Shown: one piece after another, positions 1 to 12,538 of the stretch
Layout: each line of letters starts with the position of its first letter
Position numbering within the stretch: the stretch's first letter is position 1
Source of the DNA: Hirsutella rhossiliensis
Taxonomy: Eukaryota; Ascomycota; Sordariomycetes; Hypocreales; Ophiocordycipitaceae
NCBI RefSeq assembly: GCF_020360975.1
Contig: NW_025408669.1
Location: 4,030,001 to 4,094,000 of the forward strand
Direction: 5' to 3'
Length of the DNA: 64,000 bases
The notes under the pieces: generated by a model
Told to the model about the DNA's origin: nothing
Databases searched by the model: none
Seen by the model: only the letters and a program-made list of their open reading frames with translations
Program-made: the position numbers and the translations under genes

Positions 1-2900
1 GTTTATTATATAGGTATTAAAAGTTTTAAGTTATCTTTTAATATACCCTTTAAACTATAGCTAGTATCTTATTAAGACTTCCGCTAAAGCCCTTTTTATA
101 GTATTATAATATAAAGTATTATAAGTAAACTCTATTAATAATAGCTTATTTATTTAGTTTAATTAATCTTTATTATAAAAGGTCTATAAGTACTATTTAA
201 TTAATTAGTTAATCTGCTTTATTTAACTATTAGTCTAAAGATAAAAGGCTATTTTTAAGCGTTATTTATATTAAAGTAAGTAGTAAAATATAACTTAAAA
301 GTAACCTATAAATAGGCTCCTTTAATTACTAATAATACTATTAAGTATCCTATAATACTTAAAAATCTCCCTTAAAAATATATTTACTATACTATTATTA
401 AAGATATATAATAAAACTAAGATATAGTATATATATTAGGTTAATTAATCTATAATAACTAAGATAATAAAGTAAGTTTTTTTCTTACTATAAACTATTA
501 AAAGGTTTATAATAAAGTCTATTAAAATCTCTTACTATAAGCGTTCTAGCGCTAGTAATAGCGCTAATAAGCTATAAAGCATATAATACCTTAGCATTAT
601 AGGTTAGTATTCGCGGTAGGTATAGATATAGTAATATATATCTTAGCGTAATTTAAGCTAATAGTACTACGCTTAAATTTACTTATAAGTCTTAGTCTTA
701 CTTTAATAGTTAGTAACCTTATTCTTTTTAAAATAGTATTAAGATCTTATTTCTTAAGCCTATAAGTATAAAGATCCTTTTATAGTAATATAAAAACCCT
801 TTATTATTAATACTCTAGACCTTTAATAAGAGCTTACTAAAGGTAGCGCTTAAAAAGGTACTTATAAGATACTTCTATTAAGTAATAAAAGCGTCCCCTT
901 ACTATACTTCTAATAGGGCCTTTTAAAGTAACGCTAGTATTAATTTAATAGTACCCTTCTCTTAAAATATTATCTATAATATTCTTAAGACTTATATAAT
1001 ATACTTAAGTTAGTTAAGTTTATCTTTTTTATTAGTAATAAGGATAGCTAGTCTTAAATAAGTTTACTTACTAAATATAATAGCCTATCTTAAATATATA
1101 TAGTCTCCTTTTATAGGTTTATAAGGAAATAGCTAGTTAATATATATAAGGGTAATAGGGATAGCTAGTTACGAACCGGTTTACTTATTAGTATTAATAG
1201 CTTATCTTAAATATATATAGTCCCCTTTTATAGGTTTATAGGGAAATAGCTAAGTAAGTTTTCTAAGAAAAAATAAAACGTATAGATCTTATAGCCTAGC
1301 TATTTTTATTTAGTTCTTATAATCTAGCTATCTTAATAACCTGTCTTTAAGAAATAATAAAATATATAGATCTTATAGCTTAGCTATTCCTATTACGTTC
1401 TTATAATTAGGCCGTTTTAATAACTTATTTATAAGGTTCTTTAAGCTTAAATAGTAAATAATTTTAAAATTAAAACTATATAACTAGTTTAGTATATTTA
1501 CCTATTAACTTATTAGCTTTAGCTTAGATAGGAAGTACTTATAGTTTAAATAGTCTATTAAAATAGTAATCTTTTACTTTATATATATAAGATAGTAGCG
1601 CTATTAATAGAAAGCTTTTATAATAGCTAGTAGTTTATAGTTAAAGACTATATATTATATCTTTATATTTTAAAGTTTTTATAAAAGGAAAGTAACTAAA
1701 TACTATTAATTATTATATAGTTAGGAAATAATAGCCTTAATTATAAACTAAGATATATCTATTTTAACTTATATTAGCTTAAAAGGGTTAAAGTATTTAA
1801 GAATTAGCCTATATTAAAAGGCTATCTTAAGCCCTTAAAAAGCTTATAGGACTTTTAGCCTAAGAACTAAGCGTTTTAAAGCTCGTTTATAAAAGTAATT
1901 TATAAGTAAAAAGATAATCTTACTATAGTTCTTAATAAAGTAGCGATAAAACTTAGTAAAACCTAAGAAGACTTAAATATCTTAAATAAAATAAAGTACT
2001 AGCTACTTTATAATAGCGCGGACTTTTTCCTCTTTTATATAGATCCCTTCTTTATTAACTATAAAGCTAAGAAAAAAGACCTTCTTTACTAAGAATTTAT
2101 ACTTACTTAGATTAATATAAAGCCTTACTTTCTATAGTTATTATAAGACTTTCTTTATATAGTCCTTATACTATACTAAGTCTTTATTAAAGATAAGGAT
2201 ATTAACTTAGTAAATAATATAGATAGTATTAACTAGGTCTTTAAGTATACTATTAATATACTATTAAAATAAAGTAAGGGTATTAACTAGCTTAAATAGT
2301 ATAACTTAATATTTATAATAACTATAGTAGTACTTTTTTTACTTATCTCCCTTATAAATCCTTAGTTAGTAATAAGTATCTTTAAGGTTAAGCTTAGTAA
2401 AGAGCTTTACTTTACTAAGTTACTTTAAAATTCCTAAGATTAATAGTAAGGCTATTTAGTTCTTTTTTATTACCTTATTTAAACCGCGGTAGTTTATATA
2501 TAAATTTTAAGGCTTATAAATAAGAGACCATTTATAAATACTTTCTTATAAACGTAATCTAAGTTTAAGCGACTTAGATTACTAGTATAACCCTAAGCTT
2601 AGGTTTCTTAATATAGCTAAGATAATATTAAGAAGCTACTATATTTATTTCTCTTACTATTATATCTAGTTTATTTACTACTATAGCTATTATTAGATTT
2701 CGCTAAGATCTTACTATATCCCTTAAGCTTTATATATAGTTACTTTAAAGGTTAGCTTAGCCTCTTATTTAGTTTATAACTTAGTTATAGAGCTAATATA
2801 GGCGGTATTATAGGAGTTAAATAAAGTAACTATCTTAGTCTTAATCTACCTTACTTATTATAATTCCTTTTATAATTCTTATAGCTCTTTTCTTTTCTTT
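1..2900 (-). pseudogene. RIP-destroyed Ty3/gypsy retrotransposon pol (RT, RNase H, probable integrase)
   Basis: Read on the minus strand with RIP-type stops treated as Gln or Trp, this region gives Ty3/gypsy reverse transcriptase. The stretch at about 2222-2180 reads IYIIYQVNILIFNKD, corresponding to the family's VYLDDILIFSKD catalytic block with the acidic residues mutated. About 1980-1916 reads VFLGFTKFYRYFIKNYSK, matching the QSFLGFANFYRRFIKGYSK segment that follows RT in gypsy elements. RNase H and integrase should then lie from about 1.85 kb toward position 1. I infer those from gene order rather than from clear motifs. The LTRs were not located; one end lies outside the window. There is no intact reading frame, and CA/TG are almost absent. 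Confidence 0.75.
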
Positions 2901-3129
2901 AATACTCTAGCTATAGTAAGCTAGTTAAGCTATTTCTATAATAATCTTTTACTTAATAGCCCTTAGTAAAGGTTCTACTTTAACGTCTTTATTTTCTAAG
3001 GAGAATTCTATATTACTAGGTTCCTTAATAGGAATAATTTATATATAGGGTAGAGGCGCTATCTATATAAAGGAAGAACCGCTCGCTTAGACTTAATCTA
3101 AGTGCTAGCTAACTATACTAGCTAGTTTA

Positions 3130-3523
3130 ATAGTAGCTATAGTATATACCTAAAGATATACCTACGCTAATAGTAATAGTAGTAGCTAGATACTAAAAGA
3201 CGAGGGGGTCTAAGGGGAACGAAGGAAAAGAGAAAGTACTAAGTAAGGTAAAGTAAAGGCAAAGAAAGCTAAAAAGGTATATTAGTAGAAGAGGATATAA
3301 AAGAAGATATCGATAAGAAGATACTATTTACTAGCTAAGGAGGAAAAGAGACCTCTTTTATAGACTGAATTTTACTTCCTTCTTCCTTAGACGAATAAGG
3401 GCTAAGGGATTATCTAATTAAGAAGAGGGCTAGCTAAAGACTTTACTAAGGATCCTACTAAGGACCTTACTAAGGACTCTACTACGCGGGCTATATATTC
3501 CTTAGGGTATAAATACTCCCGTT
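3130..3523. repeat. Direct repeat unit 1 (~394 bp)
   Basis: This segment is repeated at 3730-4178 in the same orientation with scattered transitions and one insertion in the second copy. Both start near GTAGCTA(T/C)(A/G)GTATATACC and end near CCGTTAAA. A 206-bp spacer separates them. They could be LTRs of a short element or a segmental tandem duplication; no terminal TG/CA or target-site duplication was recognised. Confidence 0.75.
3439..3486. repeat. 12-bp minisatellite, 4 units
   Basis: Four consecutive 12-bp units of the form GAYYYTACTAAG lie inside the first ~0.4 kb direct repeat. The equivalent array in the second copy has five units, so the array changed length after or during duplication. 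Confidence 0.8.
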
Positions 3524-3729
3524 AAACTAGGTTAGGGGGGAGTTATAATAGGTCTATTTTTTCGGTCTTATTTAATAGTCTTTATACCTTAAAAGGAAGA
3601 GAGATTAAATAATAAGTAGTATAAGTATAATAAAATAAAGATTAAAGAACGAGGGCTAGTAATATAATTCTTAATCTTTAAAGAACTCTTTTAGCGGGCT
3701 ATAAGTATCCCTATATCTATATATAGTTT

Positions 3730-4178
3730 AACGGTAGCTACGGTATATACCTAAAGATATACCTACGCTAATAGTAATAGTAGTAGCTAGATATTAAAGG
3801 ACGAGGGGGTTTAAAGAGAACGAAGGAAACGAGAAAGTACTAAGTAGGGTAAGGTAAAGGTAAAGAGGGCTAAAAAGGTATATTAGTAGAGAAAAGAAAT
3901 AGAAGAAGGTAATGCTAATAAAAGAAGATATCGATGCTAATAATAAAAGAAGAAGATAATAGTAATACTATCTACTAGCTAAGGAGGAAAAGAGACCTCT
4001 TTTATAGACTAAATTTTCCCTCCTTCTTCCCTAAACGAATAAGGGCTAAGGGATTATCTAATTAAGAAGAGGGCTAGCTAAAGACTCTACTAAGGATCTT
4101 ACTAAGGACCCTACTAAAGACCCTACTAAAGACTTTACTACGCGGGCTATATATTCCTTAGGGTATAGATACCGCCGT
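3730..4178. repeat. Direct repeat unit 2 (~449 bp)
   Basis: Second copy of the 3130-3523 segment. It carries an extra stretch around 3911-3960 in which a GCTAATAAAAGAAG-like motif is locally duplicated, plus one more 12-bp minisatellite unit. It is heavily AT-biased like its surroundings. Confidence 0.75.
4083..4142. repeat. 12-bp minisatellite, 5 units
   Basis: Five consecutive 12-bp units (GACYYTACTAAR type), homologous to the four-unit array at 3439-3486. Confidence 0.8.
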
Positions 4179-5407
4179 TAAAATAGGTCCTACTATTTAA
4201 TACGATCCTTACTTTAGTTTTAGATAATATAACCTAGGTCTTTAAGCGCGTAATATATTTCTACTTACTTATAATATTCTCCGCTAAGAATAATAACCTA
4301 AATATATTCTAAAATAATAAGTAGAACTTATATTTTAATAGCCTAATAAGTCCCTATATTTTTATAGTCTATTAAGTAAGTTAGTTAGTATATATAGTTA
4401 AAAGAAGGCTAAAAAGGGATATATTAAAGGGCTTTAGCCTTTATATAAAATAAGGCGGAAATATAATAATAATTATTTAATACTAGTTATACTACTCTAA
4501 AAAGTTTATATTAATATAACTAAAGTATCTATTAGTAATTAAGAGGTAGTAATCCTAGTTATTTTATACCTTTTCTTTTATAAACTAGTTAAAAATATAA
4601 ATAAGCTATCTCTTTCTATATTTATAGTTTATCTAACTTACTTCTAAGGTTATAAAAATCACCGCTTAGTATACTAGATTAAACTCTATTAAATAAGAGT
4701 CTTTAACTTATCCTAGCTTACCTTAATAAATAAGAAATAAGGGTAGTATAGTTAGGTCTTAATAGATATATACTAAGAACGTAATCTATAATTTACTACT
4801 ATCCTATATAGTACTAATTAAGTTTCCTTACTTCTTAGTATAAATAAAGAATACTTTCTTAGCACGATTAATAATACTAAGGAGAAAGCCCTTTTTATTT
4901 ATATTATATATATTATAAGGTAGGATATTATATTTCTTAATTTTCTTATAAATCTTATATAATTAGTAATAAAGGGATAGATATAAGCACTTACTTATAA
5001 ACTTATAGTAGGCTTTATACCTAGAACTATTATCTATTCTCTTTCTTATAATATTAAAACTATTAAACTAAGTATAACCGAGCTTATTACTATTACGTTA
5101 AATAAAGCTATATAGCTAGTTCTTTTTAACCTTAATTTTAGTAATATCTTAGGTAAACCTTTTAATTATTAGTAGTATAAGTAGAATCTTATATAATAAA
5201 AGCTTATAAATATATATAATAAGATCCCTTTCTTACTATTTTAAGAAATATAACTTATATAAACTATTAGTATCCTATCTTAACCTTTATTTACCTTAAT
5301 ATCGCCGTTATATATTAATCTTATTATAATTAAACTAATATATAGTCTTTATATAGCTAATAGTATTATATAACTTTAGAAACTTAAGCGCTTTATTAAT
5401 TAAGGCT
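4179..5407. other. RIP-degraded sequence, nothing recognised
   Basis: AT-rich DNA with almost no CA or TG and dense stops in all frames. It probably belongs to the same degraded gypsy element or another old repeat, but no domain could be read. Copia copy A is inserted at its right edge. Confidence 0.5.
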
Positions 5408-5412
5408 ATAGT

Positions 5413-5887
5413 TCTTATAAAGAGAGATATAAGAAGTATATAAAAATATATAAAGGTAAAATTAAAAGTAAGGAGTCGGATAGGTAGGGTAGAGAGATTT
5501 AATTCTTATAAGGGTAGTAATTATAGTAGTAGAATAATTATTATATTACTTTAATTATTATTCTTTCCTTTATTTAACGCCTTTTTTATACCTATTTAGT
5601 ATCTTAATTAATAAAGAAGATCTTACTTAAAGAAGCTACTAATATTCTTTTAACTACTAAGCTTTTTATTAGTTTTTCCCCTCCTTTCTAGCTATTACTA
5701 GTATATCTATCTTATCTCTCGCTACCTATATAGGAAGCTATTGCTACTTTTACTTCCCTTCTTACCCTTACCTTCCTCTCTATACTTCTTTTTAGCTCCT
5801 TCCTTAAAACTTATTTTTTAGCTTCCTAGGTCCCTTATACTAAGGGATATCTCTAAGAACTACGAAATTAAGCTACGCTTTATAATA
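5413..5887 (-). repeat. 3' LTR of copia copy A
   Basis: 475-bp LTR. Outer end TCTTATAAAG is the RIP'd form of TCTCGCGAAG, and the inner end is the RIP'd form of CGCTTCGCGACA. Homologous to 11253-11728. Confidence 0.92.
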
Positions 5888-8800
5888 TACCCCCTTAGCT
5901 ATAGCCTGCCCTTATAGAAAGGGTAAAGCTAAATACTTAGGCTAGTAAGCGTATAGAGAAGGTCTTAGTCTATACTTATCCCTTACTTAAGAAATCTAGG
6001 TTTTAGCCTTAGGCTCTTTTAGACCTACTTTAGGAAAAGGGGCCTAAGGAGGAAATTAAGTCCTATAAGAAAGGGGGGCTTCTTTAAGGATAAGTCCCTA
6101 AAAAGGGGGCCTTTTAAGAAGAATAAGTCTTAATTAAGCTAGGGGCCCTCCTTTAGGATAAGTCCTAATTTCTCTCTTTAGCTATAAACGTCTCCTTCCT
6201 CCTACGTACTATTAGCTCTTCTTATAAACTCTTAAGGCAGGCTTCTAAGGATAGCTTCTCTTAAACGTCTTTTAGCCTAATTTACTATAAGAAGATAGCT
6301 AGCTTTTACTTTAGTAAGGGCTTTATAAGACCGTTAGGTTTTATTAATACTATTAGAACTTAATAAATAGAAATAAGTCCCCTTTAGACCTCTTAGCGTA
6401 ACTAATACTAGTAAATATTAATATACTATAGCTAGGTCGATAGCTTACTATTTTCTATAAGAATTTATATAGTCTATATATTATCGTATTCTATAGTTAA
6501 TAAGGTCGGAATTTATAGTTATAGAGATATTAATAGCTAGCTAAAGAAAATCGCTTCTTTTAACGCTTTTAAAAGAGCTAGTAGCTTTACCTTAATACTA
6601 AAAGTCGTAACGGTAGCTTACTTTAAAGCTCTCTAAGTAATAGTTCCTCTAAAAAGGGATATAATATACCCTTATAAGCTCTTTCTATCTAAGGAATTAT
6701 CTATAAAGAACGAATCGCTTAAATAAAGAAAGATTTTAGTAGATAATTTCCTTCCCTACCCTCCTAGGCATAGACTATATAATCTTATTAAATAGAGATA
6801 AAGGATTGCTTAGTCTACTACTTCTTAGTACCTAGGGCTAGGATTCTAGTTATACCTAGCTAGCCGGGAGACCGTAAAAGAGATATCCGGTCTAGTAGAA
6901 ATAGCTAAAAAAAAGTAAGGAGCCTACCTTTTATTAATATTAGTATTTCTCTTACTCCCTAGCTTAAAAGAACGGATTAAGTAAAAGCTCTTCGTTTAAT
7001 ATAAGTATAAAGGGAAGCTTCTTATTAAGGGAATTAAGGAGGAATTTATAAGCGACCTTATCTATATAGGCGTCCTAGGTAAGCTAGATAGTCCGTTAGG
7101 ACCTATTCTAAAGGATTTATATCCCTAGGAACTACTTTAGCTCCCTTAGCCTAGTTATCTTATACCTTTATTATAGGCCTTATATAGCCTCCCTAGTAGT
7201 TACTTCTTCCTCTTTTAGGTAGGCCTAGATAATATTATTAATATAGAAGAAGACCGTAACTTTACCCTTTTATATTATATATAGTTCTTAAGGGACTTTC
7301 TTAAAGCTTAGGGCTTTAAGGGAACTTATTAAATACTATTACTAAAGAAGGGGTAATCTTTTTAGTCTATATAAAGCTTTCCTAAGCTATAGAACCTTTC
7401 TTAGTTATTAGAAACTAAGAGGAAGTCGTATATAGATAACTTCTTCTTCCTTAAGGGGGTAGTTAACGAAGGCGTTAACTATATCTATTAAATCGAGCTC
7501 GAGGTCGAATTCTACTACTATAGCTATAAGGGTCCGAAAAGACATCCCTACTAAGGTAGTTACCTTAATAGGAAGATCCCCTTTTTCTTACTAGTTCCTA
7601 TAGATAACTAGCTAGGCCTTATACTTTTAAAGGAAGCTATATTTATTAGTCTTATAGATAAAGACCTACTTATAGCTAAGGACCTATTTTCCTCTTACCG
7701 TTTCCTTAAGGACCTCTTTAAAAGACCCTATCTCCTTATATAAGGCTAGGTAGTCTTTCTAGGCCTAGAAAAACTAGTCTTTAAAGGGGTGTTTTTCTAG
7801 CTGCTTTTAGTTTACTAGTAGGTCTAGGAGGTTTCTTTTATATACCTTCCTTACTAATAGCTATGGCTTAAAGAGCTAGCCTACTATAAATGCTTTATAG
7901 GAACCGTCTTTTATAGCCGTTAGATAGAAGTTAGAAAAATAATTAAAATAAGGGAGAGGTTAGTCTTCTTTTATATCGGGCCCTATACCTTCCTTTGCTT
8001 CTTAAAGTAGGGATAAAAAGGCAGCTAGGTAATCCTTTAAGAGAGGTACTTTTCCTATACTCTTAGGGGTCGAGATAGGAAGACTAACTAAAAAAGCTGC
8101 TTTTAGATCTTCTTCTTATTCTATAAGAGGAGGCGTAGGAAGGTAAGCGTATTCTAGCTCTACTACTTTCTTATAGTCTCCTTCTTTATCTAGATTATTT
8201 AATCTAGTAGCTTCCTCTTCTTCTTTAAAGTTAGCGTTATCCTTAACTACTTCGACGTTAGTTTCTTCTTTTATTTCCTTATTTAAGACCTCTTCTTAAG
8301 ACTATTAAGAAGGGGGAATTTAGATCTTTTAAATTAGCTAACGTTAAGAGAGTAAGAAGGGCTATTAATCCCTCTTTCTATTAAAGAAGCTAGATTTATC
8401 GAAAATTATATCCTTAGTTAAAATAACCTTTTAAAGAAGACGAATCTAAATCTAAAAGATATTAATAGAATTATAACTAACGAGGTAACTAATAAAGGCT
8501 CTAGGATTAAGCTTTCTTTTCTTCTTGCTTTTTAGCTATATATCGGTAGTTATAGCGTATGCCTTATAGCTATAGGTATAAAGGTAGGCTAGCAAGGCCC
8601 TCTTTTTTATAAAGAGCTTAAAAGGGGATTTCTAGTTTATTCCTTAGGTCCTTAGGGTCCGGTTCTAAAGGTAATAAGCGGTCTTAATAAGTTCCCTTTA
8701 AAGGTCGTATAGAAGCCTTATAGTAAGTCTTATTATATAGGCCCTTTCTATTATAGTACCTCCTAATCTTTCTACCCCTCCGTTTTAGGCTTAGGTATTT

Positions 8801-11252
8801 AGTACTAATAGTTAGGGTAAAATGCCCCTTTTTTAAAGCTAATTTAAGATATCCTTTATAAATAGCTCTCCGTTAGACTATATCTTCTTTACCTTATAGC
8901 TAAAGTAGGATTTTATTTAATTAACGAAGTCTTAGAGGGTAGACTAGTTATACTTACTTAGGTAGGTCCGTAAGAAATAAGGGAAAACTATCCTTAAAAA
9001 AGCGTCTATAAAAAACATTACCTTAATAAACCTTTTCTAGTCCCTAGAGATATTAGTCTAGTCGACCTAAATTTCCTTATATAGCTAGTCCGGCTATAAA
9101 GGCGTTCGTTTAGAAATTCGTCTCTTAGTCTTTCCTTAGCTATAGTATTCGCATTTATCGGTCTTTAGGCCCCTTATTTATACGCCTTATTATTAACCTA
9201 GCTTATATAAAGCTAGGGGGCCTAGGTAACTAAGTCGTGCGTGCTAAAGAAGACCGTCTCCTTAGGCTGCTAGAAGAGGGTCCTTTAAACCTACCGTCCT
9301 TCGAGCAAGGAAAGCTAACTTCTTAATTAGTTCCTTTCTAAGGATAGGTCGGAATTTAAGAATAAATTAACCGAATTTTTCCTCGATAAGCTTAATAGTC
9401 TAATTCTTCTAGACTAGCCTTATAGGCTTAAACGTTATATCCTAGAAGATTCCTTCCTTTAAAGAAGGTAGAAGGAAATTAAGCTTATAAAATATTAAGG
9501 GTAAAAAGCTACCCTTTTTTATTAAGGAATTTATATAGTCCTATTAAGTAATTTTATTATAAAATTTACCCTTCTATATCCCTTTATCTATATAGTTAAT
9601 TCCCTAGTAATAAGGTATTCCTTCTATGCCTTCTTAAAGGACCGGAATTAAGAGAGTATATTATAGATATTAAGGGAAGTACTAGAGTTAAGGATAGCTA
9701 ATTTTCGTAGGGGGTAATCGGAGGGCTCTAACAGTTAGTTTTAGCCTTATTAATCTATAGGGAAGACGAAAGCTAGATTTACTATACTAACGATTTTTCC
9801 TTGAATTTATAGCTCGAATAAAGGCAGCGGCGTTAGTTACTATTTCTTAGTAACCTAAATCTTATTTATCTTCTTCTATAACGAGGGGTCCTCCTTAAGA
9901 GACTATTATATCGTTTCTTATAGCCTCTTTAAAGGGTTAAATCCTTTAGGTTAGTTTTTATTAAAGACCTACTAGTATTATAATAATCGATAACCTAGGG
10001 ATTTATATACTAAGCAGCCGTTTTATCGTCTTATCTTTTATTTCTTTAAGGAATCCTCGTCTTAGTCTAGAAGGTCTGCTTAAAAACCCCCCCTTTTTAC
10101 CTCTTATTGCTAATTTTAATAAAGAGGTTCGATTTTAACTAGTTCCCTAATTTTTCGACTAATAGACTAAAAGGTCTATTAGGGGACTAGTCGGGCCGGT
10201 CTAACTAACGGGACCGGGGCCGGGCCTAGAGTAAGAGGCGGAGCCAGGGCCGGGCCTAGGGCAGCCGTTAAAGACAGTGTTAATACTCTCGAGGGAGGAG
10301 GAGCTAAAGGGGCAATAGCTATAGCAGTAGTAGCGGGAACTATAGTAATAGGGGCTATAGTAGCTATAGGGGCAGTAGGTCGAGCTATCTAGGTCGAGTG
10401 CTAGCTACGAAGGAATAAGACTACTTATTATTATACTTTAGTAGCCTCTTTATTTAGTTCCTAGCTAGCTTCTTAAAAGATAGTTAAGTAACTATTACTA
10501 ATAAGCTTTATTAGTAGAGATATATCCTATAGCTACTAGCTAGAAAGAGCTTCTATAAAGAAGTATTAGTTAGCTTCCTTAAGGATTTCTTCTTACTTAG
10601 CTAGCTATAAAGAAGCTAGTAAGTTCCTAGTAGAAAAGGCTCCTAGGTATACTATATAAGTCTTCTTAATACGGTTAGTTATATAGCCCCTTAAGGGAGC
10701 TATAAGGTCTTAAGCTTTAAAAGCTACTACTTAGGAGTCTCTTCCTCTTAAAGAGAGATTAGCTTTACGGTACTAACGGATTCTATTATCGCTATATATA
10801 TAGTAGTTAGTAGCTTCGTCTTATAGAGGTACTCCTTTCGGTAACTCTTATAGTCGCCTAAGGTAGTAGAAAAAGCTCTCTACTATACGGAGGTTAGCTT
10901 AGAAAAGAGGGAAGCTCCCTCTATAAATTCTATTGCCTTAGGACGAAGAGGGGGCTTAAGAGGGTCCTACTTATTAAAGAAGACTAAATTATAGATAGTT
11001 CTATCTATACGAGCCCGTAGCTCCTTTACCTACTTATTTTAATCTTAGGGCTCTATAAGAATCGTCCTATAAACCGTAGGGATAATAGAGGAGTCGTTTT
11101 TCGATATTGTTATAGAGAGAGGGGGTAGAAAAGTTAGTTAAAAATCGGCTTTTCTAGTAAGAGGGATAAAAGGAAGCTACGAAGGATATAAGAAAGGTGC
11201 CTTTTATAGTAGCCGGAAGGTATAGGAATTCTATTCCTCCTAGGCTTATAAC

Positions 11253-11728
11253 TCTCGCGAAGAGAGATATAAGAAGTATATAAAAATATATAAAGGTAAA
11301 ATTAGAAGTAAGGGGTCGGATAGGTAGGGTAGAGAGATTTAATTCTTATAAGGGCAGTAATTATAGTAGGGGAATAATTATTATATTGCCTTAATTATCC
11401 TTCTTTCCTTTATCTAACGCCTTTCTTTATACCTATTTAGTATCTTAATTAATAAAGAAGATCCTACTTAAAGAAGCTACTAATATCCTTTTAACTACCG
11501 AGCTTTTTACTAGTTTTTCCCCTCCTTTCTAGCCGTTGCCGGTATATCTATCTTATCTCTCGCTACCTCTATAGGAAGCTATCGCTACTTCTACTTCCCC
11601 TCTTGCCCCTACCCTCCTCTCTATACCTCTTTTTAGCTCCTTCCTTAAAACCTGTTTTTTAGCTTCCTAGGTCCCTCGTGCTAAGGGATATCTCCGAGAA
11701 CTACGAAAGCAGGCCACGCTTCGCGATA
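11253..11728 (-). repeat. 5' LTR of copia copy A
   Basis: 476-bp LTR starting TCTCGCGAAG and ending CTTCGCGATA. It is less mutated than its partner LTR and retains several CA/TG sites. Confidence 0.92.
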
Positions 11729-11733
11729 ATAGT

Positions 11734-12114
11734 AATAAAGTAATTTAGGATTAAAGTAAAGACGCGAACTAGTAGTAGGTAGGTAGGATTTATTTCGCTT
11801 AGAGGGAGGTCCCTATAAGGCCTTAATATAGTCTAGAGTATAGTTTAGCACGTTTATTCCTTAACTCCCTAAGCCCTATAGATTATCTTACGCTGCGCTA
11901 ACCGTACCACTGTTTTGCTCTATAATAGACCTACTTAAAGGTCAATTTCTCTAAGTGTTTAGCATCCTATTCCTAGTAACTAAAGCGCGATGTGTCGAAG
12001 TTGAAGCGTAGTTGTGTTAGTCATTAATAGTGGTTGGTACGCCGATTGTGTTCCCCCATGACGCTGTTCCCTGTTAACGGGCGGGAACCCGGGTGTGCCC
12101 TGTTTCACCAGGGG
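11734..12114. other. Left flank of the gene island, no gene
   Basis: The first ~110 bp beside copia A are poor in CA/TG, suggesting RIP leakage. Dinucleotide use then becomes normal toward 12.0 kb. Only short, atypical open frames cross it and no conserved domain can be read. Confidence 0.55.
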
Positions 12115-12189
12115 TGCCTCCAGCCGGCTTCGAACCGACCCCTCTGCGACGCAGAGGCTCTAGACGTGTCACCATTACGCCATAGAGGC
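12115..12189 (-). tRNA. tRNA-like sequence, probable degenerate tRNA (Gln-CTG-like) or tRNA pseudogene
   Basis: On the minus strand this 75-nt stretch has a 7-bp acceptor stem (GCCTCTA with TGGAGGC, one G-T pair), an A-box (TGGCGTAATGG) in the D arm, and a T arm with B-box GGTTCGAAGCC closed by a 5-bp stem (one G-T pair). Length and A/B spacing are normal. Counting back from the T arm with a 5-nt variable loop puts CTG in the anticodon after the expected T33, as in tRNA-Gln. However, the anticodon stem does not pair in that register. Instead a strong CCTCTGC/GCAGAGG hairpin forms. It may therefore be a decayed or tRNA-derived copy; a functional tRNA is not assured. Confidence 0.5.
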
Positions 12190-12538
12190 CGCGAACTAGC
12201 GGTGAATCCGGCGAATCGTCCGATCCGGCAGATCACCGGGAAATCCCTTAAATACGGCAGCCAATTTCCCCTTTACTTAGGGAGGAACGAGGCCTCCAAG
12301 GAGGCCTCAACAACACACATTATCAGATCAATATAGTCTCTTTTTGCGGCTACACATAAGTTGCTGCATCAAGCCTTAATCCGTCGTGCATACCTAACTA
12401 TTTCCTTATTAGGCCCGAGCCGCAGAAGCAACGTTCTGACAGGAAGCTGCTTGCTTTATTGCCCCTGCAGCCGGCCCAGTGGACACTAGGAAGCGCTCCC
12501 GGTCAGCTAGTCAACCCACCACCAGTTTCTTATAGACT
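12190..12538. other. Intergenic, 3' flank of the PKS gene
   Basis: Normal base composition with CA and TG present, lying between the tRNA-like sequence and the stop codon of the polyketide synthase gene. It presumably contains the 3' UTR and terminator of that gene. No conserved coding sequence was recognised. Confidence 0.6.

Larger units (their letters stand above)
5413..11728 (-). mobile_element. Copia-type LTR retrotransposon copy A, full length, RIP-inactivated
   Basis: Complete 6316-bp element bounded by exact 5-bp target duplications ATAGT (5408-5412 and 11729-11733). LTRs are 5413-5887 and 11253-11728. Reading from the right LTR on the minus strand, the RIP'd equivalents of gag, protease, integrase, RT and RNase H follow the order seen in copies C and G. 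Stops fill every coding frame. The leader next to the 5' LTR (11240-11252) is the complement of GTTATAAGCC, the family primer-binding site. The 5' LTR next to the gene island keeps more CA/TG than the 3' LTR, so mutation density is uneven along the element. Confidence 0.93.

Noticed and set aside
3130..4178. CRISPR-like or satellite array
   Set aside because: Only two long, diverged direct copies and short 12-bp arrays; no regular spacers, and the context is eukaryotic.
12034..12336. 100-residue plus-strand open frame
   Set aside because: It runs through the tRNA-like sequence on the opposite strand and its flanks, shows no domain, and has arginine/proline-rich random composition.
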